This document shows positions 18,987 to 27,358 of a DNA stretch of 64,000 bases, piece by piece. The notes under the pieces were generated by a model. The model did no database searches and was not told the origin of the DNA. It was given only the letters and a program-made list of their open reading frames with translations. The stretch covers positions 2,065,001-2,129,000 of the forward strand of contig NZ_AP019749.1 of NCBI RefSeq assembly GCF_006740045.1. The letters are read 5' to 3'. The number at the start of each line of letters is the position of its first letter. The stretch's first letter is position 1. The position numbers and the translations under genes were made by a program. Origin of the DNA: Comamonas terrigena NBRC 13299 (lineage in GTDB: Bacteria; Pseudomonadota; Gammaproteobacteria; Burkholderiales; Burkholderiaceae_C).

Positions 18987-19855
18987 TTCAGCTTGACCAT
19001 TGGGGTGGAGTCGCCCAGGGTGGTGGTGGGCAACTGACCATTCCACTTATCGATCCAGGCGCGCTGATTCTCCAGCTTGCGCAGCTCCAGCACGCGGCCG
19101 TCCACCGACTGGGCCAGGACGGCTTGAGCCATGGCTTCAGTTTCCGCCTTCTCTTTTTCGATGGCGCGGTTCAGGCGGGCTTCCTGCAGCTCGCGCTCTA
19201 ATTGGGCCTTGCTGATGGCCAGCTGAGCCTCTTCCTTCTGGATGGCTTCGCGACGCTCGGCTGCAGAATCCTGGGCGTCGGTGATGATCTTGGGGTACTT
19301 GAAGTTCGTGATGCCCACATAGCGCACTGAGAACGGGGTGCGCGCCTCGATCACTTTGCCCAGTTGCAGGCGCAGGTCAGCGTTGATCTTCTCGTTGCTC
19401 GAGGCAATTTCGCTGATGCTGAACTTGCTCAGGTACTCGCGCACCTCGGCCTGGATGATCTGGCTGGCGTAGGTGCGGTACACCTGCTCATTGCCAATCA
19501 CAGAGATATCGCCATCATTGCCTTCAGGGCTGATCGCGTTGAACAGCTCGCCCGTCTTGGCCGGGTTGATGCTCAGCGTGGCGCGCACCGCGACTTCCAG
19601 GTTCAACTTGTCCTCGGGAATGAAGATGGACAGAGCTTCCTGGTAGGCCTTGTCCGAGACGTCCAGTAGGACGAGGCGGTCGCAGTAGGCCCAGCACGCG
19701 GAGAGGCGGAATTTGGACGTGGGGATCAGGGCCTCCTGGTAGCCGTCCTTGGTCATGATTTTGCCCACATGGGCGGGCGGCACTTCGACCTTGCTGCCGC
19801 AGGCGGCCAGGGTCGCCAGGGCAGCAACAGCCAAGAACAGTTTGAGCTTGCGCAT
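18983..19855 (-). CDS. SPFH/prohibitin-like lipoprotein
   Basis: 290 residues starting at ATG 19855, nine bases after AAGGAGG. The N-terminus is a lipoprotein signal with lipobox LAAC (Cys near residue 18). A band-7/SPFH-like beta domain (about 25-180) is followed by a long Glu/Lys/Ala coiled coil (about 195-260) and a C-terminal LENQRAWIDKWNGQLP motif. SPFH proteins oligomerise into membrane scaffolds. A role as a superinfection or membrane-integrity factor is possible but is only inference. Confidence 0.8.
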   Translation of the reverse strand: MRKLKLFLAVAALATLAACGSKVEVPPAHVGKIMTKDGYQEALIPTSKFRLSACWAYCDRLVLLDVSDKAYQEALSIFIPEDKLNLEVAVRATLSINPAKTGELFNAISPEGNDGDISVIGNEQVYRTYASQIIQAEVREYLSKFSISEIASSNEKINADLRLQLGKVIEARTPFSVRYVGITNFKYPKIITDAQDSAAERREAIQKEEAQLAISKAQLERELQEARLNRAIEKEKAETEAMAQAVLAQSVDGRVLELRKLENQRAWIDKWNGQLPTTTLGDSTPMVKLK

Positions 19856-19880
19856 AGTTCGCCGCCTCCTTCGCGGCATG

Positions 19881-19902
19881 AAAAAACCCGCTCGCTGCGG
19901 GT
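19881..19902 (-). terminator. Terminator-like hairpin after the H-NS fragment gene
   Basis: Stem ACCCGC with GCGGGT, loop of five, followed by six T residues in the minus direction, 24 bases after the stop at 19926. Confidence 0.75.
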
Positions 19903-19925
19903 GATAAGGGGAAAGGCGGCCGGTG

Positions 19926-20102
19926 TTATGCGGCCGGGGTGATCAGATAGGCCTCACGGTCCTGACCACGAATCCACACTGGCTCCTTGCCGCGCCCGGT
20001 CCAAGTATCACCGGTTTCCGGGTTGCGGTACTTGGCCGGCACAGTGCTGGTGATGCGTGGCTCGGCCTGGCTGGCGTTCGGGCGCGAGAGGGCGGAGGTC
20101 AG
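19926..20102 (-). CDS. H-NS C-terminal DNA-binding domain protein (short)
   Basis: A 58-residue frame whose last 36 residues match the H-NS/MvaT-type DNA-binding domain: KYRNPETGDTWTGRGKEP followed by VWIRGQDREAYL. No oligomerisation helix is present. There is no ATG in frame. The most credible start is CTG at 20102, which overlaps the exonuclease stop as CTGA, with AGGAG 13 bases upstream; a GTG at 20042 is the alternative. The paralogous full-length H-NS lies at 29706. A domain-only form could compete for DNA or act as an antagonist. Confidence 0.65.
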   Translation of the reverse strand: MTSALSRPNASQAEPRITSTVPAKYRNPETGDTWTGRGKEPVWIRGQDREAYLITPAA

Positions 20103-21865
20103 GCCGTGGCCATCACTCCTTGCAGGTGCTTGATCATCGCCCCCAGGATGTGCGGCACGCTGCCAGCAGGGTAGTGCTTGGCGGCCTTGATCGTCGTGGC
20201 CACAAAGCCGAGTTCAGCCAGGCCGGCGGCGTCAACTTTGATGGGCGCAATCAAGGCGTTGATTTGACCCAACGTCATCGTCCGGCCATCGTCGCTCGCT
20301 GCTGCAGCAGCACTGGTTTGCGCCGCAGCGATGGCATGCCGCGTGTCGATCTCGGCCACGCCGCTGTCTCGCAGGCCTTTGGCCAGTGAGCTTAGGTCAT
20401 CCAACAGCGGGCCTGGCAGTTCATCGGCAGAACGTGCTTCATCAATACCGGCCTGCGCCTGAGCTTCGGCCTGAATGAGCTTCTCCCGCATTTCTGCATC
20501 GGCGCGCTGCTGCTCCTCCTGGCGAATGATCTCGCGTTCAGCCTCTATCCGCTTGGCCTCGGCCGAGCGATGGTTTCCGATGCGCAGCGCGGCCAGGGCA
20601 TGGAAGTCCTCTGCGGCTTTGGTGCCCACGGCGGCGAAGTCGGCAAACAGGGCGATCCAGTCGCCGTCCTGTTGCACCAGGTGTGCGCGGTTGGCCACCA
20701 AGCGCTGAGCCAGGCCGTTGGCCTGTGCCTTGGCGTTGGTCAGCGCCACAGCTACGGCGTCCTGCATGTTGGCCAGGGACTTTTTGCCCTTGATGGTTTC
20801 CGCAAATCCACCTGCCATGCGGGGCAGCCAGTCGGCGCCCAGGCGCTTGTTGAGCGCGGCCACGTGCTGGTCCAGGTCCTGCTGGGCATCGGTCACCACG
20901 GCCAGGCGGCGGGCGTCTTTCTCGGCTGCTACCAGCTTCTCGCGTGCCAAGCGGGTGGTGCGCATCAGGTTGGCCAAGTCGCTTGCGGTGCGCGTGAAGG
21001 CCTCCACATCGCTGACCTGAGCCAGTGCACCGGTCACGGCCGCCTTCATGGCTTCCTCACCAGACTTCAGGGCTTTGCATTCGGCCTCGGCGTCAGCGAA
21101 TTCCTGATCGGTGGAGGGCTTTGCCACCATGCCATCGATAAAAGCGCGCACGGCCACAGCCACTTTGTCCAGGTTGGACACTACGACCAGGCTGCCCTGG
21201 AGCTGCACTGCCACGGCCGGCAGGCTCTCCACTGGCTCGGCCACCGTAGGGGCCTGGCGCGCGGTGGTGGGGTCAAAGGCCACCACATCCCGCTCCAGCT
21301 GTTCCCAGCCGGCCACGATCTGGGCGCGCAGCTGCAGATTGGGTACATACCAGCAGTGGCGTTCCTCAACCAAGGTGCCATCGCTACTCCATGCGCTGGC
21401 CATGAACAGGATTCGCTCACAGCCCGAGACCATGGCCTGCTGCTCTATCTGCACCTGGTACTGCTGTGGCAGGTCGACACCGGTGCAGCCTTGGACCATG
21501 GCTTCGCGCAGCGTGTTGTTGAGCGTCTTGTGTTCGAACGCCACATCGTTCATGAAGGTGAGGCCATCAAACCATGCGCTGTACTTACCCTCGGTGCCAA
21601 CACAGGGCGACAGTTCATCCCCGATGATTTCCTCTGCCAGCGGCCGCACCATGGCTTCGAACTGGTGGCCGGCATCAAAGCGCCGCTGGGTGGCTGCGTC
21701 CACTTCCTCGCTGATACCGGTGGCGAGCTCTTTGATGATCTGGGCCCGGGTCTTGTGCGGGCTGCAGGCCATCATGGCCGGGGCATCGCTGGCGTTGAAG
21801 TGCGCACGGCGGTGGGCGTGCCATTCAGGGGTGCCCTGCACCAGATTCACAATTCGCATGCTCAT
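20099..21865 (-). CDS. YqaJ-family viral exonuclease
   Basis: 588 residues. The N-terminal half (about 1-210) is a lambda-exonuclease/YqaJ nuclease, recognisable from the start VQGTPEWHAHRRAHFNASDA and the acidic/lysine cluster around FEHKTLNN and QQYQVQIEQQ. The remainder is a long alpha-helical region with a Glu/Gln/Arg coiled coil (about 440-480), longer than a stand-alone nuclease. The enzyme resects double-stranded ends for RecT-mediated annealing. Its start overlaps the recT stop (ATGA). Confidence 0.88.
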   Translation of the reverse strand: MSMRIVNLVQGTPEWHAHRRAHFNASDAPAMMACSPHKTRAQIIKELATGISEEVDAATQRRFDAGHQFEAMVRPLAEEIIGDELSPCVGTEGKYSAWFDGLTFMNDVAFEHKTLNNTLREAMVQGCTGVDLPQQYQVQIEQQAMVSGCERILFMASAWSSDGTLVEERHCWYVPNLQLRAQIVAGWEQLERDVVAFDPTTARQAPTVAEPVESLPAVAVQLQGSLVVVSNLDKVAVAVRAFIDGMVAKPSTDQEFADAEAECKALKSGEEAMKAAVTGALAQVSDVEAFTRTASDLANLMRTTRLAREKLVAAEKDARRLAVVTDAQQDLDQHVAALNKRLGADWLPRMAGGFAETIKGKKSLANMQDAVAVALTNAKAQANGLAQRLVANRAHLVQQDGDWIALFADFAAVGTKAAEDFHALAALRIGNHRSAEAKRIEAEREIIRQEEQQRADAEMREKLIQAEAQAQAGIDEARSADELPGPLLDDLSSLAKGLRDSGVAEIDTRHAIAAAQTSAAAAASDDGRTMTLGQINALIAPIKVDAAGLAELGFVATTIKAAKHYPAGSVPHILGAMIKHLQGVMATA

Positions 21866-22821
21866 GGCTGCTCCAGTTGCGCCACGCGGGCATCAAAGAT
21901 TTCGGTCATGCGCAGACGCTGCGCTTCGTCGGTGATGGCATCGAGCAGGCCGCCCAGCTCGTAGAGCTTGTCCAGGTCGGCACAGGCCTGCAGATCTGCG
22001 GCCAGCTTGTCGGGGGCCACCGCAGGGGCGCCGGGCGCGCCCGCTTGCGTGGTGGTGGGCTGCTGGAGCCTGGCCGTCTTGTCGCGCAGCTCTTTCTCCT
22101 GCTCAGCTGTGACCTTGCCCTTGCTGCCCAGCCAGGCCAGCGCGTCATCGACGGTTTTGCCCTGGGCGATGCCATCGAGAATCTGCGGCAAGCGCGCAGC
22201 CCACTTGTCGGTCGGCCATTCAGCCTGTACCACCTCGGCGGGGCCCATGTGCTTCTGAACTGGCAAAGGGTTGGCCGCCATGTCCTGCAGTTCCTCTGCC
22301 ACGGGCATGCCGCGCAAAACGTCAGGAAACACGTCGCGCAGCGCAAAGGCACGCGCACGCATCTGGCGCATGCGCTTTGGGTACTGCGTCCACGGGCCTT
22401 GCTTGTTGGTCAGCCCAGCCTTTTGCGCATCAGCCATGCTGAAGCTGCGTACCTGCTCAGGCCCACCCTTGCGCTTCACGCGGCAATAGGCTGTATTGCC
22501 ATCGTCATCTTCGGTGACGTACTCGCAGACGGGGCTGGCCAGGACCAAGGCAATGACCGCATCACCCCACAGTGCCGGCCGGCCGTTGATTACAGCCAGG
22601 TTCTGCAGCGACTGCAGAGGCTTGAGCCCCAGCTCAGCACCCCACTGCATGGCGATCAAGCAATTACCCGGTTTGCCCTTGAAGTCCTTGGGCACCAGGT
22701 CGCTCTCAGCCAGGTAGTTGGAGAACGTCAGGGCCTGCTCAAAGTTTTGCGGGCTCAGGTCGAACTGTGCGGCAGGGCGAAGGCTGCCTGCAGCCTGCTG
22801 GGGGGCGAGCGCATTGCTCAT
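21862..22821 (-). CDS. recT: RecT-family single-strand annealing protein
   Basis: 319 residues. The core (about 20-200) has the RecT family pattern: FSNYLAESDLVPKDFKGKPG, then NCLIAMQWGAELGLKPLQSL and NLAVINGRPALWGDA, plus a basic YPKRMRQMRARAFALRD helix. It anneals single-stranded DNA made by the adjacent YqaJ exonuclease, forming a lambda-Red-like system. GAGG seven bases upstream supports the start. Confidence 0.93.
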   Translation of the reverse strand: MSNALAPQQAAGSLRPAAQFDLSPQNFEQALTFSNYLAESDLVPKDFKGKPGNCLIAMQWGAELGLKPLQSLQNLAVINGRPALWGDAVIALVLASPVCEYVTEDDDGNTAYCRVKRKGGPEQVRSFSMADAQKAGLTNKQGPWTQYPKRMRQMRARAFALRDVFPDVLRGMPVAEELQDMAANPLPVQKHMGPAEVVQAEWPTDKWAARLPQILDGIAQGKTVDDALAWLGSKGKVTAEQEKELRDKTARLQQPTTTQAGAPGAPAVAPDKLAADLQACADLDKLYELGGLLDAITDEAQRLRMTEIFDARVAQLEQP

Positions 22822-22846
22822 GGGATACCTCGATTCGTGGTGATGG

Positions 22847-22969
22847 TCAAAAGACGATGGCGGCGGCAGCGGCCAGCGCGAGGGCGCTGATCCCCAGCCA
22901 CTTGAGCAGGTCCAGAAAATAAGAAGCCCGCAACGAGGCGGGCTGGTGGAGAGGAGCGGTGGTGTTCAC
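22847..22969 (-). CDS. Small membrane protein (40 aa)
   Basis: GTG start at 22969 overlapping the previous stop (GTGA), with GAGG six bases upstream. The peptide has a polar N-terminus and one hydrophobic C-terminal helix of about 20 residues ending AAAAAIVF. A GC-rich hairpin resembling a terminator is embedded in the coding sequence near 22926-22942. No family is recognised. Confidence 0.55.
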   Translation of the reverse strand: MNTTAPLHQPASLRASYFLDLLKWLGISALALAAAAAIVF

Positions 22970-23106
22970 GCAGAACCTCGCACACCGGCGGTGGTAATGC
23001 CCGCGATGACGCTGCCGGCGCGCAGCAGGCCGGCGGTGTAGGCCGCGTCGCGGGTACTGAAGGTGCCAGCACTAGGCTGCCCGTTCACGATGTAGATGAA
23101 GCGCAC
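22966..23106 (-). CDS. Small phage protein (46 aa)
   Basis: GTG start at 23106 preceded by AGGAG at a spacing of six; that Shine-Dalgarno overlaps the TAG of the gene upstream. The peptide begins MRFIYIVNGQPSAG and is Gly/Ala/Thr-rich, without a membrane segment. Tight coupling on both sides argues that it is real. Function unknown. Confidence 0.55.
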   Translation of the reverse strand: MRFIYIVNGQPSAGTFSTRDAAYTAGLLRAGSVIAGITTAGVRGSA

Positions 23107-23114
23107 GGGATCTC

Positions 23115-23234
23115 CTAAAACTGTGTGGCCGCCAGGGCGGCGACGATGGCCAGGGCCAGAATGAACAAAGCCCGCTTGATGGCGGGCTTCTTCTTGCGGC
23201 GCGGCAGGCGCTGGAGTTGGATGGTCGGGCGCAT
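23115..23234 (-). CDS. Small membrane protein (39 aa)
   Basis: ATG at 23234. A basic N-terminus (RRKKKPAIKRA) precedes a single hydrophobic helix. The stop codon overlaps the ribosome-binding site of the next gene. A hairpin (about 23167-23185) lies within the gene. Function unknown. Confidence 0.5.
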   Translation of the reverse strand: MRPTIQLQRLPRRKKKPAIKRALFILALAIVAALAATQF

Positions 23235-23242
23235 GCTGACTT

Positions 23243-23536
23243 TCAATCAGAGAAGCCGGCCCGGCGCTCCACCTGGGCGTCGTTGCGTAGGGCCTGGCGG
23301 TGCGTGTCGTAGGCGCTAAGGATGGCCTCGTCGATGCTCGGCTCCAGCAGCGGGGCGATGTTCACGCCGCGGTGCCAGATGGCCGAGACAGACAGGTCAA
23401 AGTCATCGCCGTAGTGGATCAGTGTGTCCAGCGTGACGCCCTCGACCGTGACCTGAAAGCGTGCAGTGTCGGGCTCATAGGGCGGCAGGCCATTTGCGTC
23501 GGAGGGTATGGCGCGCAGTGGGAGTCGAGCGTTCAT
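23243..23536 (-). CDS. Hypothetical prophage protein
   Basis: 97 residues beginning MNARLPLRAIP; soluble, mixed alpha/beta composition with an acidic centre. Its start overlaps the stop of the gene upstream (ATGA), placing it in the leftward early operon. No family is recognised. Confidence 0.7.
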   Translation of the reverse strand: MNARLPLRAIPSDANGLPPYEPDTARFQVTVEGVTLDTLIHYGDDFDLSVSAIWHRGVNIAPLLEPSIDEAILSAYDTHRQALRNDAQVERRAGFSD

Positions 23537-23931
23537 GCAACCTCCGTTTTGATCTCTTGGACACGGACATCAATCCATCCAGCTTTGGTGGCCAGCTCGG
23601 CACATTGCAGAGCTGCATCATTCAAGGTGTATGGCTTGCTACGAACAGGGGAGCGCTTCGCGCTGCGCAGCCAAGCCATCTCGTCAAAGTCTTTGATGTC
23701 TTGCCCTCCAACCTTCCGCGCTGATGCCTGCAGGCTTGCATGCGCACCGCGTGCTTCCTCAAGCAGGCCGGGCTTCACGCCGGTCACCCGCCATCCTTTG
23801 TGGACAGCTGCGACTTCGCCTTTTGCAGCAGCGCGGCGCAGGCGCTCTTGCTCTTGGCCGTGAGTGCGCATCGCGGCCATTTGGCTTTCAGTGATCTTTT
23901 TGCCGAAGCAATTCACAAATGTCAGGCTCAT
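23533..23931 (-). CDS. Hypothetical prophage protein
   Basis: 132 residues. GGAGG precedes the ATG at 23931. The N-terminal third is basic and helical (MAAMRTHGQEQERLRRAAAK), which could contact nucleic acid, and the C-terminus is acidic. It is translationally coupled to the next gene. No family is recognised. Confidence 0.7.
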   Translation of the reverse strand: MSLTFVNCFGKKITESQMAAMRTHGQEQERLRRAAAKGEVAAVHKGWRVTGVKPGLLEEARGAHASLQASARKVGGQDIKDFDEMAWLRSAKRSPVRSKPYTLNDAALQCAELATKAGWIDVRVQEIKTEVA

Positions 23932-23976
23932 GACGCCTCCAAAAGAAAAGGCCCGTCGAAGCGAGCCGTAGAAATG

Positions 23977-23999
23977 GAAAAGCCCGCTCTAGGCGGGCA
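23977..23999 (-). terminator. Terminator-like hairpin
   Basis: Stem GCCCGC with GCGGGC, short T-run in the minus direction, between the tail-anchored protein gene and the gene at 23931. Confidence 0.6.
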
Positions 24000-24022
24000 G
24001 GGGGAGCTACTATCGGGAGGGG

Positions 24023-24712
24023 CTACGAATAAATGATAGTAACTATTGAGAAATATAAAAAAATAAATAAACAGAATAAACCCATTGGTGTAATTTTTAT
24101 TATTTTTTTGGGAGGTATAGATTTGGCGACCGTTTTAGGTATTTTAGATTCCAGTGGCGCAGGCCACGTGTATGCGACTGTTGGGTCGATTGGCGGCCAG
24201 GTCTGGAAAGGATAAGCATCTGCGTCGAACTCTAAATCAGCGTCCTGCCTGAGCTCCGTAAGGATTTGCTCTAAGCCAGAATCTCCTGAAACAATATCCC
24301 CGTGTCCTTCTGCATAAAACTGACCACCAGTGATCTTCGACAAAATCGCAACTGTTAACGCTTGAGCATAGAAGCTAGAAGGTGACCGGCCGGATGACGT
24401 TCTAGTGCAAACTTGGTAGGTGTAGTTATCAACGCTAACTAGCCTGTTCTTGTCATCTGGATTCGCGCCTCCTGGATTCAGAGACACATAGTATCCACAC
24501 CCAGCTAGTAGCGGAACTCCAGGGTAAGAGCGCTTAATATAAGCTGGGGTCTCTAGGAAATTTAAATACAGCGATTCATCATCATTTTGCTGCAGTAAAT
24601 TTATATCGGGATGAATTTCTACCTTGAACCCAAGCTCCGAAAATTCTTGAACGACTCTCTTCTCAAGGTCCTGCGTCTCATGCCCGAGAAAACCACATAT
24701 AACTATGCTCAT
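24023..24712 (-). CDS. Tail-anchored hypothetical protein (AT-rich insertion)
   Basis: 229 residues, far more AT-rich than its neighbours. The first about 200 residues look soluble, starting MSIVICGFLGHETQD with Gly-rich loops (GGANPDD, GHGDIVSGDSG). The last about 20 residues are one hydrophobic helix (FCLFIFLYFSIVTIIYS), consistent with C-terminal tail anchoring. It interrupts an otherwise tightly packed phage operon. It could be an immunity or exclusion protein, but nothing specific identifies it. Confidence 0.7.
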   Translation of the reverse strand: MSIVICGFLGHETQDLEKRVVQEFSELGFKVEIHPDINLLQQNDDESLYLNFLETPAYIKRSYPGVPLLAGCGYYVSLNPGGANPDDKNRLVSVDNYTYQVCTRTSSGRSPSSFYAQALTVAILSKITGGQFYAEGHGDIVSGDSGLEQILTELRQDADLEFDADAYPFQTWPPIDPTVAYTWPAPLESKIPKTVAKSIPPKKIIKITPMGLFCLFIFLYFSIVTIIYS

Positions 24713-24848
24713 TTCGACCCTAAGGAGCTTTTGGTCGCCAATTTGAGGAACGAAATATAGCAGCAGATGCTGCTGCCTCCCAAAATGCAGGCACCTCGTG
24801 GAAACAAAAGAGAGGGAGGGAGGAGACTCCCCAGGCCCGGCTGTAAAC

Positions 24849-24994
24849 GGGTGATGGCTGCCGTGTGCGCCCCGGCTTTTTCCAACATCTCTGCGGACAT
24901 GTTGCAGGGAGGGTGCGGACTTTCACCGCGTGCTGGTGGGCAACTACCAGTCACACCATCAAGAAAGCCCCGGGGCTTGCTTCATGGCCTTGCA
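24849..24994 (+). repeat. Left copy of a diverged direct repeat flanking the GGDEF gene
   Basis: Two conserved blocks (about 30 bases beginning GGGTGATGGCTGCCGTGT, and about 60 bases beginning TGCTGGTGGGCAACTACCAG) separated by a variable middle. The same order recurs at 27182-27315. No gene is convincing inside it. Confidence 0.8.
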
Positions 24995-25020
24995 GTGGCC
25001 CTGCGAGAGAGTGGCGGTGC

Positions 25021-25248
25021 TCAGTTCACTGGCTTGAACAGATGCGCTGAATCAGTCTCAAGCGTGACCTCCGGACAACATTTGCGCTTGTCTTGCCGCA
25101 CGTCAAGTCGGACCATTGCGGCCGCTGATAGCGGGATCACAATCGAGGATAGAGGCTTGATAGGCAGTGGATATCTCTTGTCGTACGCTTGCCTCACATC
25201 AACAACAGCAAACTGACGGGACCCATCTTGAGCAATCATGGTTCGCAT
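25021..25248 (-). CDS. Possible small protein divergent from the GGDEF gene
   Basis: A 75-residue frame (MRTMIAQDGSRQFAVVD) with protein-like composition. Its ATG abuts the ATG of the GGDEF gene on the other strand (CATATG), leaving no space for separate promoters, and no Shine-Dalgarno is visible. Treated as possible only. Confidence 0.35.
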   Translation of the reverse strand: MRTMIAQDGSRQFAVVDVRQAYDKRYPLPIKPLSSIVIPLSAAAMVRLDVRQDKRKCCPEVTLETDSAHLFKPVN

Positions 25249-27171
25249 ATGAAGAGCATCCGTTTTGTTGACCGTCTGATAGATGGAGTGGTAACAAGTC
25301 TCATTCGGTCTAGGCAGCTTTTGCTTAAAACTGTTGTCGGCGTTTTTCTAATTGCTTCCATACTTATAGCGTCCACTTGGCATAACCTGCGCGAGTCGCG
25401 TGATTACCACGTTCAACGTGGCGTGGACGCCTCCATCAATCAGGCCCGCTTGTTGAGCTACGAGCTCAACACCGAGATGCGGCTGATCGATAACGCACTA
25501 TCGACTATTGCGCACGAATTCCATCAGGCCGGGGCAACTGCACAAACATTTGAATCGGCCATGACCAACCAGGCTGCTTTGCTTCCCTTCTCCAAAGCAG
25601 TGCGTGTGGCCGATGCCAATGGCATGGTGCGCCTGGGCCTTTTGCCAAATGAGCAGCCTTTTTCGATTGCGGACCGGGCCTACTTTGAAGAGGTCAAACG
25701 CTCTGACAAGATGGTCATCTCAGAGCCTTTGGTCAGCCACTCGTTTAAAGAATGGAGCGTGGTTCTTAGCCGAAGGCTGGAGGGTGAAAACGGTACCTTC
25801 AAGGGTGCTGTGTTCGTCGTCCTGGATGTAGAGCATTTCCGCAAACTTTTCCAGAAACTGACCCCTGGCGAAGACAGCGCAACCACTCTACGCTCGGCCG
25901 AAGGCCGTTTGGTGGCCCGTTACTCGCAAGCAGATCCAACCTCGCATATTGGCGTTGGAGGCACGCTGACCTCTACCGCGCTGAAGCAAACGGTGCGCCG
26001 TAACCCAGATCATGGCTGGTTCATTACGCCAACTGCGCTGGACGGCATTGAACGCATAACGGCTTACCAACGTCTTTCCTCCCCGTATTCGCTGACGGTC
26101 TACACCGGCATCAGCACCGAAAGCTACCTGCGACCTTGGCGAAGCGAAGCTGTACGGGTCTGGAGCCTGACGGGGCTTTGCGTGCTGCTCATGGCGCTTG
26201 GTGCAGGGAGCCTGTTTCTGCATCAGCAGCGAGAGCTGACTGACAAGTTGCGCAATGCAGAGTTGCTGAAAGAGCAGAACTTCTTTGTCGAAAATGACTT
26301 GATCGGCATGATCAAAGTGCGCGACCGGAAAATACTCTGGGCCAACAAGGCCATGGCACGCATGCTGGGAAAGCACGTGTCTGATTTGAACCAGCAATCC
26401 AAGCTTTGCATCTATCCAGACAAAGAAACATATGAGCAAATCGGGCGACTGTCCAGCGAAGCGCTAAGTCATAACAAGCACTTCCGCACAGAGGTGCAGT
26501 TGAAAAAAAGCAATGGTCAAACCTTCTGGGTGGACGCCAATGCCGCGCAAATCACGGAAACGGATACTGTGTGGATTTTTGTGGATGTTGACGCCCACAA
26601 AAAGCTCCAGCAAGAGACCGAGCACCAAGCCACCCACGATGCGTTGACGGGCCTGGCCAACCGTCGGCTTATGGTCATGCAGATGGAGCGCTTCATTGCA
26701 CTTGCCAACCGCCACCTGAGCTCAGTTGCCGTTTGCTTTATCGATCTGGACGGGTTCAAGGCTGTCAACGACACCTACGGGCACGATGCCGGCGATATCG
26801 TTTTGCAGACCGTAGCCAAACGATTGAAGGGGGCAGTGCGTGAATACGATTGTGTTGCACGCCTTGGAGGCGACGAGTTTGTCGTTGTGCTGACTGGGCG
26901 TAACGATCGCGAAAGCGTTGTACACACTATGCAGCGCTGCCTGCAGGAGGTACTGGTTCCTATTGTGGTGGAAGACATTCATACAACCAAAGTGGGATGC
27001 AGCATCGGTATTGCCTACTATGAATTTGATAACGAGTCATGCGATTCGTTAATTGAGCGCGCTGATGAAGCCATGTATGTGGCAAAGCACGCAGGCAAAG
27101 GGCGCGTCATCGAATCGAACAGACGGCCGCTTGGTGAGAACCCAAATGAGAATTCGACAGCTGCCACATAG
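25249..27171 (+). CDS. Membrane sensor diguanylate cyclase (Cache-PAS-GGDEF)
   Basis: 640 residues from ATG 25249. A first membrane helix (about 25-45), an extracytoplasmic Cache-like sensor (about 46-295), a second membrane helix (about 305-325), a PAS domain (about 335-455) and a GGDEF domain (about 465-620) follow in order. The active site reads LGGDEFVVV, and an RxxD inhibitory site (REYD) lies five residues before GGDEF, so the enzyme is probably active and product-inhibited. The gene lies inside the prophage early region, between two copies of a diverged repeat, and is oriented against its neighbours: a cargo insertion. The island also holds an EAL phosphodiesterase. Confidence 0.92.
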   Translation: MKSIRFVDRLIDGVVTSLIRSRQLLLKTVVGVFLIASILIASTWHNLRESRDYHVQRGVDASINQARLLSYELNTEMRLIDNALSTIAHEFHQAGATAQTFESAMTNQAALLPFSKAVRVADANGMVRLGLLPNEQPFSIADRAYFEEVKRSDKMVISEPLVSHSFKEWSVVLSRRLEGENGTFKGAVFVVLDVEHFRKLFQKLTPGEDSATTLRSAEGRLVARYSQADPTSHIGVGGTLTSTALKQTVRRNPDHGWFITPTALDGIERITAYQRLSSPYSLTVYTGISTESYLRPWRSEAVRVWSLTGLCVLLMALGAGSLFLHQQRELTDKLRNAELLKEQNFFVENDLIGMIKVRDRKILWANKAMARMLGKHVSDLNQQSKLCIYPDKETYEQIGRLSSEALSHNKHFRTEVQLKKSNGQTFWVDANAAQITETDTVWIFVDVDAHKKLQQETEHQATHDALTGLANRRLMVMQMERFIALANRHLSSVAVCFIDLDGFKAVNDTYGHDAGDIVLQTVAKRLKGAVREYDCVARLGGDEFVVVLTGRNDRESVVHTMQRCLQEVLVPIVVEDIHTTKVGCSIGIAYYEFDNESCDSLIERADEAMYVAKHAGKGRVIESNRRPLGENPNENSTAAT

Positions 27172-27181
27172 CGCTGCAAAA

Positions 27182-27315
27182 GGGTGATGGCTGCCGTGTA
27201 CGCCCCGGTTCTTTTTGCACTCAGCCACGAGAGACGCTGACTTCCACGGCTTGCTGGTGGGCAACTACCAGTCACGCCATCAAGGAAGCCACTGGGCTTG
27301 CTTCATGGCCCTGCA
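27182..27315 (+). repeat. Right copy of the diverged direct repeat
   Basis: Begins 10 bases after the GGDEF stop and shares the two conserved blocks of the copy at 24849-24994 in the same orientation, with an unrelated middle segment of shorter length. Confidence 0.8.
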
Positions 27316-27358
27316 TGCGCTCCAGGAGGCGGCGTTTAATGCCCGCATGGCTACTGAG

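Noticed and set aside
22818..23072. 84-codon minus-strand frame before recT
   Set aside because: It overlaps two tightly coupled microprotein frames with clear ribosome-binding sites and shows random-like composition.
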